64,000 nt of DNA from DAOUEX01 sp034430235. Lineage in GTDB: Bacteria; Chloroflexota; Anaerolineae; UBA2200. Both the position numbers and the translations under genes were made by a program. The notes under the pieces were generated by a model that was not told the DNA's origin, ran no database searches, and saw nothing but the letters and a program-made list of their open reading frames with translations. The DNA lies in contig CAYZGO010000013.1 in the NCBI GenBank assembly GCA_964478075.1, forward strand, positions 1 through 64,000. Direction: 5' to 3'. Positions 26,001 through 33,139 of this stretch are shown piece by piece; positions within the stretch are counted from its first letter, which is position 1, and each line of letters opens with the position of its first letter.

Positions 26001-26075
26001 GAAGGAACCCTTAACCAAGGCGATCTCTGCACTGGGCAGCAGAATGCGACAAGCTGCCCAACCTAGTGTTGTGCC

Positions 26076-26153
26076 AAGCTTGAATTGGTGGTTTGTGCTA
26101 GCGGCTTCAGTCGCCAACCAAGTGGGAAAAGCGACTGAAGTCGCCACTACGAA
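26076..26153. repeat. Dispersed hairpin repeat, copy 2
   Basis: Related to 1651-1712. Here both stem arms are present: GGCTTCAGTCGC and GCGACTGAAGTCGCC. It occupies the btuC-btuD gap and may affect the downstream gene in the transcript. Confidence 0.6.
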
Positions 26154-26199
26154 ATAAGATCGTAGGATTGGAATCACGTCGCTGACGGCGAGACTGGAG

Positions 26200-26997
26200 A
26201 TGGAGATGGATGATATTGTCCTCCAAGCGCAAGGGGTAGATTTTTCCTACTACGATGGCCTGGTTTTGCAGGGCGTCAGCCTGGAGCTGCGAAGGGGCGA
26301 CTTGGTGGGCCTCATCGGGCCCAACGGGGCGGGCAAGACGACGTTGCTCAGGGTCCTGAGCGGGCTGCTGAAGCCCCGGCGGGGTCTCGTCTACCTGGAT
26401 AGCCGGGACATCGGCCAGCTCAGCCGACGCCAGATCGCCCGACGGGTGGCCGTGGTGCCTCAGGATCTGGTCATACCCTTCGCCTTCACCGCCTACGGGA
26501 TGGTCATGCTGGGGCGCACCCCCCACGTGCCGCCCCTGCTTAGCGCTGGCCCTCGCGACCGCCAGGTCGTGATGGAGAAGATGGAGCTGACCGATACCCT
26601 GGCCCTGGGGGAGCGACCCTTCAACGAGCTTTCGGGCGGCGAGCAGCGGCGCGTGGTCATTGCCATGGCCTTGGCCCAGGAGCCAGAGATCCTCCTGCTC
26701 GACGAGCCCACCCTCCACCTTGATATAAACCATCAGATTGAGATCTTGGAGCTTGCGAAGCGCCTCAACCGCGAGGGGAGTCTGACCGTGCTCGCCACCA
26801 TGCACGACCTGAATCTGGCCGCCCTCTACTTCGACCGCCTGCTGATGCTGAACGGGGGGAAGATGGTGGCTGAGGGCTTGCCAGCGGAGGTGCTACGGGA
26901 GGAGAGCATCCGGCGGGTATTCGGAGCGCAGGTGCGGGTGGAGCAGCATCCGACCCACAACAGGCCTCACATCATCGTTCTACCCCCCACGCCCTGA
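26200..26997 (+). CDS. btuD: Cobalamin ABC transporter ATPase
   Basis: 265-aa ATPase: Walker A GPNGAGKTT, signature LSGGEQRRV, Walker B ILLLDEPTLHLDINH, H-loop TMHDLNLAALYFDR. FecE/BtuD type. A second ATG at 26206 is possible (MDDIVLQAQG). It is separated from btuC by a repeat but is the natural third member of the transporter. 27001-27180 holds no feature that I can support. Confidence 0.9.
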   Translation: MEMDDIVLQAQGVDFSYYDGLVLQGVSLELRRGDLVGLIGPNGAGKTTLLRVLSGLLKPRRGLVYLDSRDIGQLSRRQIARRVAVVPQDLVIPFAFTAYGMVMLGRTPHVPPLLSAGPRDRQVVMEKMELTDTLALGERPFNELSGGEQRRVVIAMALAQEPEILLLDEPTLHLDINHQIEILELAKRLNREGSLTVLATMHDLNLAALYFDRLLMLNGGKMVAEGLPAEVLREESIRRVFGAQVRVEQHPTHNRPHIIVLPPTP

Positions 26998-27180
26998 GCT
27001 CGGCCGGAAGGGCGGGCTCCACGGTGCCGGCCCTTCCCTGGCTGTAGGTCACCGTGCCGGGTCCGGCCCCCTTGATGCGGCGCGTGTGCCGTCGTTCAGG
27101 CAAGCAACGGCCACCCTAGCCTCGCCGCGCGCCCGGGAGTAGTAGACGGCCAACTGGGCTGCCTGGCGCAGGAGCGATTC

Positions 27181-27822
27181 TCATCCAGACAAGGCGATGA
27201 GCACTCCCAGAACAATCGTAAGCAGCCCGGTGATCCTCGGAACCCAGACGCTGTGTCCCGTCCTTCTCGCCAACTCTCCCAGGGCACCCATGGCCAACCC
27301 CCACGGGATCAGGCCGATGCTCGTTCCCAGGCCGAAGGCGAGCACCATCGAGACGCCACGCCACACGTTGCCCACAGAAGCAGCCCACGTCAGGACGGTC
27401 AGTTCGAACGGGCAGATTGGCAGACCTCCGACGATCGCCATGAGGAATACGCTCCATGCCGTCCTGCCCCTCAGTTTCTCTTCTTCCAAAGCGGCTGCCT
27501 TCAGTGATGGGTGGGCATGCCCCTCCCTGCTGCTCAGGATCCAAACGCCAAACAAGGCGATAAACAAGCCAGCGACCACTCTCAGGGCCCGCCCATATCG
27601 CACGAAGAGGGATGCGCCGACATAAGCAGCGATGGCTCCCATGGCAGCGTTAATCAGGGTCGTGCCCAAGCCGTAGAGGGCCATCAAGAAGACCGCATCC
27701 CTTAGCCTCTTGCCTGCCCACATCACAATCATGGCGGCCACGCCCTTGTCCTCGCAAGGGTGAAGGGTGTGCGCCAGCCCCAGGAGAAAAGCTCCCACTA
27801 TACTCATACTCTGGATCCCCAT
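27181..27822 (-). CDS. Membrane transporter with HPCEDKG and CPFE motifs
   Basis: 213-aa protein with six helices. LGLAHTLHPCEDKGVAAMIV near the N-terminus and VGGLPICPFELTVLTWAA in the fourth segment are paired polar-Cys motifs, as in TauE/SafE, NicO and CcdA-related transporters; a His/Glu/Ser loop (SSREGHAHPSL) separates the halves. I start at 27822 with GGGAGGTCAC upstream. It follows the fur gene by 44 bp on the same strand, so metal transport is likely. The metal cannot be named. Confidence 0.65.
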   Translation of the reverse strand: MGIQSMSIVGAFLLGLAHTLHPCEDKGVAAMIVMWAGKRLRDAVFLMALYGLGTTLINAAMGAIAAYVGASLFVRYGRALRVVAGLFIALFGVWILSSREGHAHPSLKAAALEEEKLRGRTAWSVFLMAIVGGLPICPFELTVLTWAASVGNVWRGVSMVLAFGLGTSIGLIPWGLAMGALGELARRTGHSVWVPRITGLLTIVLGVLIALSG

Positions 27823-27866
27823 CGTTGCGTGACCTCCCGCATTCTCCTTCACTGGAGAAAAAACCG

Positions 27867-28301
27867 CTAATCCCTCTTCCGGCAAGCCGGGCAGCGGCCG
27901 AAGAGCTGCAGCCAGTGATCTTCAATCTCGAAACCCGTCCGAGAAGCCACCGCGTTCAACAAGGGCGACAGGTCGCAGCCTTCGAACTCCACGACGCTGC
28001 CGCAGCCAGAGCAGACAAGGTGGTGATGGTGACCCTCGGTGGCTGGGGCGTAGCTGTGGCACCCTTCGTCAAGGTGTACAAGCCTGACAGCACCCAGCTC
28101 GACCAGGATATCCAGGGTGCGATAGACGGTGGTCAGGCCGATCCGGGGGCAAGCGGCCTTGGCCTTCTCGTACACCTCAGCCGGGCTGAGACGCTCCCCG
28201 CTCGAGGCAATCACCGCTAGCACCGCCCGCCGCTGCCCTGTCAGCTTGTAGCCATGGGCACTCAGTTGCTCCCCAAGCTCTCCCTCGTCAAGCCATGTCA
28301 T
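27867..28301 (-). CDS. Fur family metal-dependent repressor
   Basis: 144-aa regulator. Winged helix YKLTGQRRAVLAVIASSGERL with LTTVYRTLDILVELGAVR; metal site HLDEGCHSYAPATEGHHHHLVCSGCG; CxxC pairs CSGC and CPAC near 94-97 and the end for a structural zinc. Iron versus zinc (Fur or Zur) cannot be decided by eye. It heads a two-gene operon with the transporter and has a matching operator at its own promoter. Confidence 0.9.
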   Translation of the reverse strand: MTWLDEGELGEQLSAHGYKLTGQRRAVLAVIASSGERLSPAEVYEKAKAACPRIGLTTVYRTLDILVELGAVRLVHLDEGCHSYAPATEGHHHHLVCSGCGSVVEFEGCDLSPLLNAVASRTGFEIEDHWLQLFGRCPACRKRD

Positions 28302-28314
28302 GCTGTCTTCCTTC

Positions 28315-28368
28315 TAAATGAAAATGATTTGCATTTAGAATTATATCGTCTTTTTATCAAGAGGTCAA
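28315..28368 (-). promoter_or_regulatory. fur promoter with Fur-type operator
   Basis: On the minus strand: -35 TTGACC (28363-28368), 17-bp spacer, -10 TATAAT (28340-28345). Directly downstream lies an 11-1-11 dyad, 28315-28337, TAAATGAAAAT and ATTTGCATTTA around a central G with a single mismatch. This is a Fur/Zur-like box over the transcript start, so autoregulation is expected. Confidence 0.85.
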
Positions 28369-28390
28369 GCCAATCCAGACTGAGGTGCAG

Positions 28391-28637
28391 GGCTTTTGCA
28401 AAGTCCGGTTGTATCCATCATGTTCAGCGGCAGTTGGCGTTTACCTTGTCTCCCGTTTACGCCTCTGGCGTAAAGACCAGACGTACGCGACAAGGCGTAG
28501 ACGGCGCCTTTGGCGTAAGGACAAAGCCACTGCCCCGGCTCCTGGCGATGGTACGCCTCTCGTGCAAGGGCCGTGGAGACAACCCCGCAGTACAACTGCG
28601 GGGGAACGTGGGGAGGTCGGCTGACTTTGGAAAAGCC
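28391..28637. mobile_element. MITE-like element, copy split by a 91-bp insert
   Basis: Ends GGCTTTTGCAAAGTC (28391-28405) and GACTTTGGAAAAGCC (28623-28637). Compared with 23439-23594 it is 247 bp; the extra 91 bp (28437-28527) interrupt the sequence between CGGCAGTTG and CACTGCC. Removing it restores exactly 156 bp. The insert carries GTTTACCTTGTCTC, GGCGTAAAGACCAGA and CAAGGCGTAGACGGCGCCT, the units found at 5930-6050. This accounts for most of the gap between fur and the next operon. Confidence 0.85.
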
Positions 28638-28731
28638 CCGGGACTGAGGGGAAGGCCGCCAAAGTGTTGCAGGTCAAAGTAAGCCTGGGACTCGGGGGAG
28701 AGGTCGAAGGGAATTGGAACTAGCGGGCAGC

Positions 28732-28787
28732 TTGCATTACACGGTGCCACGGTGTATCATCTGAGCGTACGGTTTGACCGCACGCTC
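28732..28787 (+). promoter_or_regulatory. Exporter promoter with TetR-like dyad
   Basis: -35 TTGCAT (28732-28737), 17-bp spacer, -10 TATCAT (28755-28760). Then GAGCGTACGGT (28763-28773), TTG, ACCGCACGCTC (28777-28787), a dyad with 10 of 11 matches across the start of transcription. No TetR gene is adjacent, so the regulator would be encoded elsewhere. Confidence 0.6.
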
Positions 28788-28896
28788 AATTGCTTTGAAC
28801 CCAATCTGCGAGTCAGTGGTAATCTAGTTGGCACCGATTCCGTTTGCGTCAATTCACGCTGGTCATCAGCGAGCTGAAATGTGGGAAGGAGTCACA

Positions 28897-29841
28897 ATGG
28901 AACAGCGAAAAGCAGTAAAAGTACACGACTTGTACAAGGATTTTGGCGATGTGCACGCCGTGCAGGGCGTCAGCTTTGACGTGCACGCTGGCGAGATCTT
29001 TGGCCTGCTGGGTCCCAACGGCGCAGGAAAGACGACGATCCTTTCGATGCTTTCGTGCCTGCTGGAGCCGACCCAGGGGGACGCGCTCGTGATGGGACAC
29101 TCAATACTGAGCGATCCGATGGCCGTCAAGGAAGCCATCGGTGTCGTCCCCCAGGACATTGCCCTGTATCCTGACCTCTCTGCACGGGAGAACCTGATCT
29201 TCTGGGGCAAGATGCACGGCATGCGCGGCCCTGCGCTTCGCCAGCGGGTGGACGAAGTACTGCAAATCACCGGCCTGACGGATCGGCAAAAGGGGCGCGT
29301 GAACAAGTTCTCCGGAGGAATGAGGCGCCGGCTCAACGTTGGCGTCGCATTGCTGCACAAGCCACAAGTCATCTTTATGGACGAACCGACCGTTGGCATT
29401 GACCCCCAAAGCCGGCGCAACATCCTGGACAGCGTGAAGGACCTGAACGAGCAAGGAATGACCGTTCTGTATACCACTCACTACATGGAAGAGGCGCAGG
29501 AGCTTTCCGATCACATCGCGATTATGGACGAGGGCAAGCTGATTGCCTACGGTACTCATGATGAGCTGGTTCAAATCGTGGGCGAACAGGATCGGATTGA
29601 CGTGTCAATCAACGCCGAGTCGGAGCGGGTGATCAAGCAATGGCAGGAGACCGAGGGCGTACACAAGGTCTCGGCCGATGACGGGACTCTGACGCTGTTG
29701 GTGGACGACAGCAACATCGTGCTTCCACGCCTGTTCGAGTCCGCAACGCAGGCTGGCGTACGGATCACCTCGGTAGAGATCCAGGAGCCCAACCTGGAGG
29801 CAGTCTTCTTGCACCTCACCGGCCGAGCTCTGAGGGACTAG
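28897..29841 (+). CDS. ABC exporter ATP-binding protein
   Basis: 314-aa ATPase: Walker A GPNGAGKTT, VPQDIALYPDLSARENL, signature FSGGMRRRLN, Walker B VIFMDEPTVGIDPQS, H-loop TTHYMEEAQ. A C-terminal domain ends EPNLEAVFLHLTGRALRD. I start at 28897 after GGGAAGGAG; the frame upstream has no ribosome site. First gene of a three-gene exporter with two permeases. Confidence 0.9.
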   Translation: MEQRKAVKVHDLYKDFGDVHAVQGVSFDVHAGEIFGLLGPNGAGKTTILSMLSCLLEPTQGDALVMGHSILSDPMAVKEAIGVVPQDIALYPDLSARENLIFWGKMHGMRGPALRQRVDEVLQITGLTDRQKGRVNKFSGGMRRRLNVGVALLHKPQVIFMDEPTVGIDPQSRRNILDSVKDLNEQGMTVLYTTHYMEEAQELSDHIAIMDEGKLIAYGTHDELVQIVGEQDRIDVSINAESERVIKQWQETEGVHKVSADDGTLTLLVDDSNIVLPRLFESATQAGVRITSVEIQEPNLEAVFLHLTGRALRD

Positions 29842-29850
29842 GAGGCTGCT

Positions 29851-31140
29851 ATGACTGTACACCTTCGCAAAGCGATAGACATCGCGTTGAAAGATCTGAT
29901 CCGCTCTTTCCGCAACGTGTTCGGACTGGTGATGATGTTCCTGGTGCCGATTCTCCTTACAGCAATGATGTACTTCGCTTTCGGCACCCTGTTCAGGGGT
30001 GACGGCGGCTTTGACGTGCCACTGACCCGTGTGCAGGTCGCCAATCTGGACGTGCCGTCACCGCAGTTGGGCGGATTCTCGGCTGGGCAGATACTCCTCG
30101 AGTTCCTCCAGGACGAGAGCCTGTCAAACCTCTTGCAGCTAAGCGAAGCCCCCGACGAGGCCAGCGCTCGCGGCGCAGTGAAGAACCAGACAGCAGATGT
30201 GGCCATCATTGTGCCATCCAATTTCACCGCCGCAGTGCTCGAACCAGAGGGAACCGCACGCGTGACCCTCGTTCAGGACCCTACCCTCACCCTTGGGCCA
30301 AGCATTGTCAAGGGGCTGGTGAGCCAACTCGCAGACACGTTCTCTGGAGCCAAGATCGCAGCAGGCACCGTCGCAAGGCAATTCGGCCAGCGAGGAGTCC
30401 CGGTGAAGCCGCAGATGTTCCAGGACATTGCCACAGAGTACGCGACCTGGGCCGCCGAGGTGGGGCAGGCACGCGCCGACGGAATGCATCCTGCGCTCGA
30501 CGTACAGGCCCCGCTGAGCAAAGCAGAGCCCAGGAGCTGGGGCGCGGAAGTGGCTGGCCTTGTGATGGTCGGGATGATGATCTTCTTCGCTTTCTTCACG
30601 GGGGCCAACACTGCTGGAACGATTATCAGCGAACAGGAGAATGGCACGTTGGCCCGCCTGTTCACGACGCCGACGACTCACACGGCCATCCTGGGTGGAA
30701 AGTTCACCGGCGTCTTTGTGACCGTCCTGGTGCAAGTCCTCGTTCTGACCTTGCTCACGACGGCCATCTTCGGGGTACACTGGGGAATGCCCCTGACGGT
30801 GTCGCTGGCTGTACTCGCGCTGGTCATCGTCGTCTCTGGCTTTGGCGTCTTTATCATTTCGTTCATCAAAACCACACGGCAACAAGGTTCCGTGCTAGGC
30901 AGCGTGCTGACTCTTGCTGGTATGGCCGGGGGGCTGTTTACCACGAGTTTGTCAACCCCGCCTAGAGCTTTTGAGATCATTCAGCTCTTGACGCCTCACG
31001 GCTGGGCGCTGCGCGCCTGGAAGCTTGCCCTGGCAGGGGCAAGTGCGGGGGAGGTCGCGCTGCCAGTAGTCGTTCTGCTGGGGATGGGCGCCGTTTTCTT
31101 TGCCATCGGGGCGCTTCGTTTCCGCAAGCGCTTTGCGTAG
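29851..31140 (+). CDS. ABC-2 type exporter permease 1
   Basis: 429-aa permease: an N-terminal helix (VFGLVMMFLVPILLTAMMYFAF), a large extracytoplasmic domain of about 180 residues, then five or six helices from about 230 (AEVAGLVMVGMMIFFAFFTG, NGTLARLFTTPTTHTAILGGK). Typical of YhgE/ABC2_membrane_3 exporters. GGAGGCTGCT upstream. Confidence 0.88.
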   Translation: MTVHLRKAIDIALKDLIRSFRNVFGLVMMFLVPILLTAMMYFAFGTLFRGDGGFDVPLTRVQVANLDVPSPQLGGFSAGQILLEFLQDESLSNLLQLSEAPDEASARGAVKNQTADVAIIVPSNFTAAVLEPEGTARVTLVQDPTLTLGPSIVKGLVSQLADTFSGAKIAAGTVARQFGQRGVPVKPQMFQDIATEYATWAAEVGQARADGMHPALDVQAPLSKAEPRSWGAEVAGLVMVGMMIFFAFFTGANTAGTIISEQENGTLARLFTTPTTHTAILGGKFTGVFVTVLVQVLVLTLLTTAIFGVHWGMPLTVSLAVLALVIVVSGFGVFIISFIKTTRQQGSVLGSVLTLAGMAGGLFTTSLSTPPRAFEIIQLLTPHGWALRAWKLALAGASAGEVALPVVVLLGMGAVFFAIGALRFRKRFA

Positions 31141-31149
31141 GAGGACAAC

Positions 31150-32397
31150 ATGCGTGTGATTGACCTGACACTCAAAGACCTTCGACAGCTTGTCCGAGAC
31201 TGGAAGACCGCCTTCTTCATGGTAGCGATGCCTATTGTCTTCACCTTGTTCTTTGGCTTGATCTTTGGTGGGCAGGGAGGTGAGACTGATCCCAGACTGC
31301 CAGTTGCCTTCCTCAACAACGACTGCTCCAGCTCCCTAAGCGCCAGCCTGCTGAGCCTGCTGGAAGCGTCGAGCTCCATCCGGCCAGTTGTGCTGGACGA
31401 AGGATCCGCGCAGACAGCCAGTGAGCTGGTTCGTGATGGGGAACGGGCGGCGGCACTGATTGTCCCCGTCGGCTTTGGCCAGGCCGCGGAGCGTCTCGCC
31501 TCAGGCGAGGCCATCGTGGACGGCCAGCCGATGAAGGCGACCGTCATCGTGGACCAACACCAAGCGTCCGGCCAGACCGCAGTCCAGGCCATTGAGACTG
31601 CTGTGACGCGTCTGCTGAGCGCCGCCCAGATTGCCCGCATCAGCACCGAGGCTTTCGAAGCGAGTACCTCGTTCGAGGACCAGGCGGCGCGGCAGGCGTA
31701 CCAGGATCAAGCGCTGGCACTGGCTAGTGAGGCCTGGCGTGAACCGCCTCTTTTCGTCACTGTTGAGAAAGCCGTAGTGGAAAGCGAGCTCCAGGAAAGC
31801 CCAGCGAATGCCTACGTACAGTCTTCTCCTGGAATGATCATCCAGTTCACTATCCACGGCTTGATGATGTCGGGGATGATCATGGTGCTGGAGCGCAAGA
31901 CAGGAACTCTCCGACGGCTGCTCACGACGCCCATGACGCGGGCGCAGATCATTGCTGGCAAGACGTTGAGCACGCTGGTGCCTGTCTTGGTGCAGGAGAC
32001 TTTGCTCGTCGCTGTCGGCCAGTTCGTCTTTGGAGTAGATTACCTGCGCGAACCTGTGGCCGTCGTGCTCGTGATGGTGGCACTCGCTCTGTGGGTTTGC
32101 AGCCTGGGTCTGCTCATCGCAGCATTCGCCAAGATAGAGGACCAAGTCCATACGTGGTCCCTGGTCGCCATGTTCGTATTCTCCGCCCTAGGAGGCGCTT
32201 GGTTTCCACTCGAGATCACCGGCAAGACATTCGCCGCCATTGGCCACTTGACACCAACGGCCTGGGCGATGGATGGCTTCCAGAACATTGTGCTGCGTGG
32301 TCAAGGTTTGACTTCGGTGTTGCTGCCCGTGAGCATCCTGTTGGCTTATGCCGTCGTTTTCTTTGCACTGGCGGTGTGGCGCTTCCGGTTCGAATAG
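31150..32397 (+). CDS. ABC-2 type exporter permease 2
   Basis: 415-aa paralogue of the previous permease with the same layout: N-terminal helix (FFMVAMPIVFTLFFGLIFGG), outer domain with a coiled region (EASTSFEDQAARQAYQDQAL), and the C-terminal helices (IIQFTIHGLMMSGMIMVLER, GTLRRLLTTPMTRAQIIAGK). The two probably form a heterodimer with the ATPase at 28897. Starts 9 bp after permease 1 with GTAGGAGG. Confidence 0.88.
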   Translation: MRVIDLTLKDLRQLVRDWKTAFFMVAMPIVFTLFFGLIFGGQGGETDPRLPVAFLNNDCSSSLSASLLSLLEASSSIRPVVLDEGSAQTASELVRDGERAAALIVPVGFGQAAERLASGEAIVDGQPMKATVIVDQHQASGQTAVQAIETAVTRLLSAAQIARISTEAFEASTSFEDQAARQAYQDQALALASEAWREPPLFVTVEKAVVESELQESPANAYVQSSPGMIIQFTIHGLMMSGMIMVLERKTGTLRRLLTTPMTRAQIIAGKTLSTLVPVLVQETLLVAVGQFVFGVDYLREPVAVVLVMVALALWVCSLGLLIAAFAKIEDQVHTWSLVAMFVFSALGGAWFPLEITGKTFAAIGHLTPTAWAMDGFQNIVLRGQGLTSVLLPVSILLAYAVVFFALAVWRFRFE

Positions 32398-32427
32398 CCA
32401 TCATTTTCGCCGCCCCCTCAACGACAA

Positions 32428-32460
32428 GGGCCAGCCTGATTCGACAGGCTGGCCCTCTTT
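32428..32460 (+). terminator. Intrinsic terminator of the exporter operon
   Basis: GGGCCAGCCTG (32428-32438) pairs with CAGGCTGGCCC (32445-32455), followed by TCTTT. It closes the three-gene operon. Confidence 0.8.
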
Positions 32461-32535
32461 GCATCACACCGCAGCCCATCTCATATCCCACCGTTTTCAC
32501 TTGGACGGATGACACGAATCTGCCCAGGTTAGCCT

Positions 32536-32870
32536 ACAATGCGACTGCATTCAACAGCGTTTCTCGTTTGAACATGTCGGTTGGGGCCGATACGGCCTTC
32601 AGTCCAAGGAAGATTTTGCCGTCCACAACCACGTCTAGGCGGCGGGTGCCAACGACTCCTCTTTGTAATGCACTGTGACCAGTTTCTGACACACAAAGGG
32701 AATTCCACGCAGTTCCAGTTCATAGGCCAGTGCTTCTTCATGTACGCCCTCAACGAACCCTGGCTCGAGCGTGTTGTGCACTTCAAACACCGCCTGCATC
32801 ACCTTGTGGGACAACTCCCCGTGGAGAATAACATGATCGCAATGGCCAAGACAATTTTGAAAGTCGATTC
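32536..32870 (-). pseudogene. Broken GxxExxY family gene, copy 1
   Basis: The minus strand reads LHGELSHKVMQAVFEVHN then GFVEGVHEEALAYELELRGIPF and YKEESLAP, close to the GxxExxY protein family (an ATP-cone-less PD-(D/E)XK-like fold). The frame stops after ESLAPAA; the neighbouring frame continues RLDVVVDGKIFLGLKAVSA, the family's later beta strands with the LKA motif. The Gly of the eponymous motif is kept. A one-base indel near 32638 explains the break. No convincing start codon remains, so I call it a pseudogene. Confidence 0.6.
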
Positions 32871-32950
32871 GTCGTTCAACACAACTTGACGGCCTAGATC
32901 ATAATTGTACTTGCTTACCGCCGACAACGCGGGCCCGTCAAGGCGATGCC

Positions 32951-33031
32951 GGGACGCTTCGCAGCCCCGCAGGGAGCGGGACGCTTCGCAGCCCCGCAGG
33001 GAGCGGGACGCTTCGCAGCCCCGCAGGGAGC
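32951..33031. repeat. 27-bp tandem repeat, three perfect copies
   Basis: Three identical 27-bp units (32951-32977, 32978-33004, 33005-33031), each beginning GGGACGCTTCGCAGCCCCGC. The length is a multiple of three, but the stretch lies outside any supported gene, in the gap before feoB. Confidence 0.9.
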
Positions 33032-33139
33032 GCTGAGATGACAGGGAGAGAAAAGGATGGCATTCGGCGAGTGGTGAATGGTTCTCCTGACTCTCCTCAC
33101 ACTCCGCGAGCTCAGCGGAAAATGAGCACTGTTGCACAA

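Noticed and set aside
32951..33031. CRISPR array
   Set aside because: The 27-bp units abut with no spacers and no cas genes are near.
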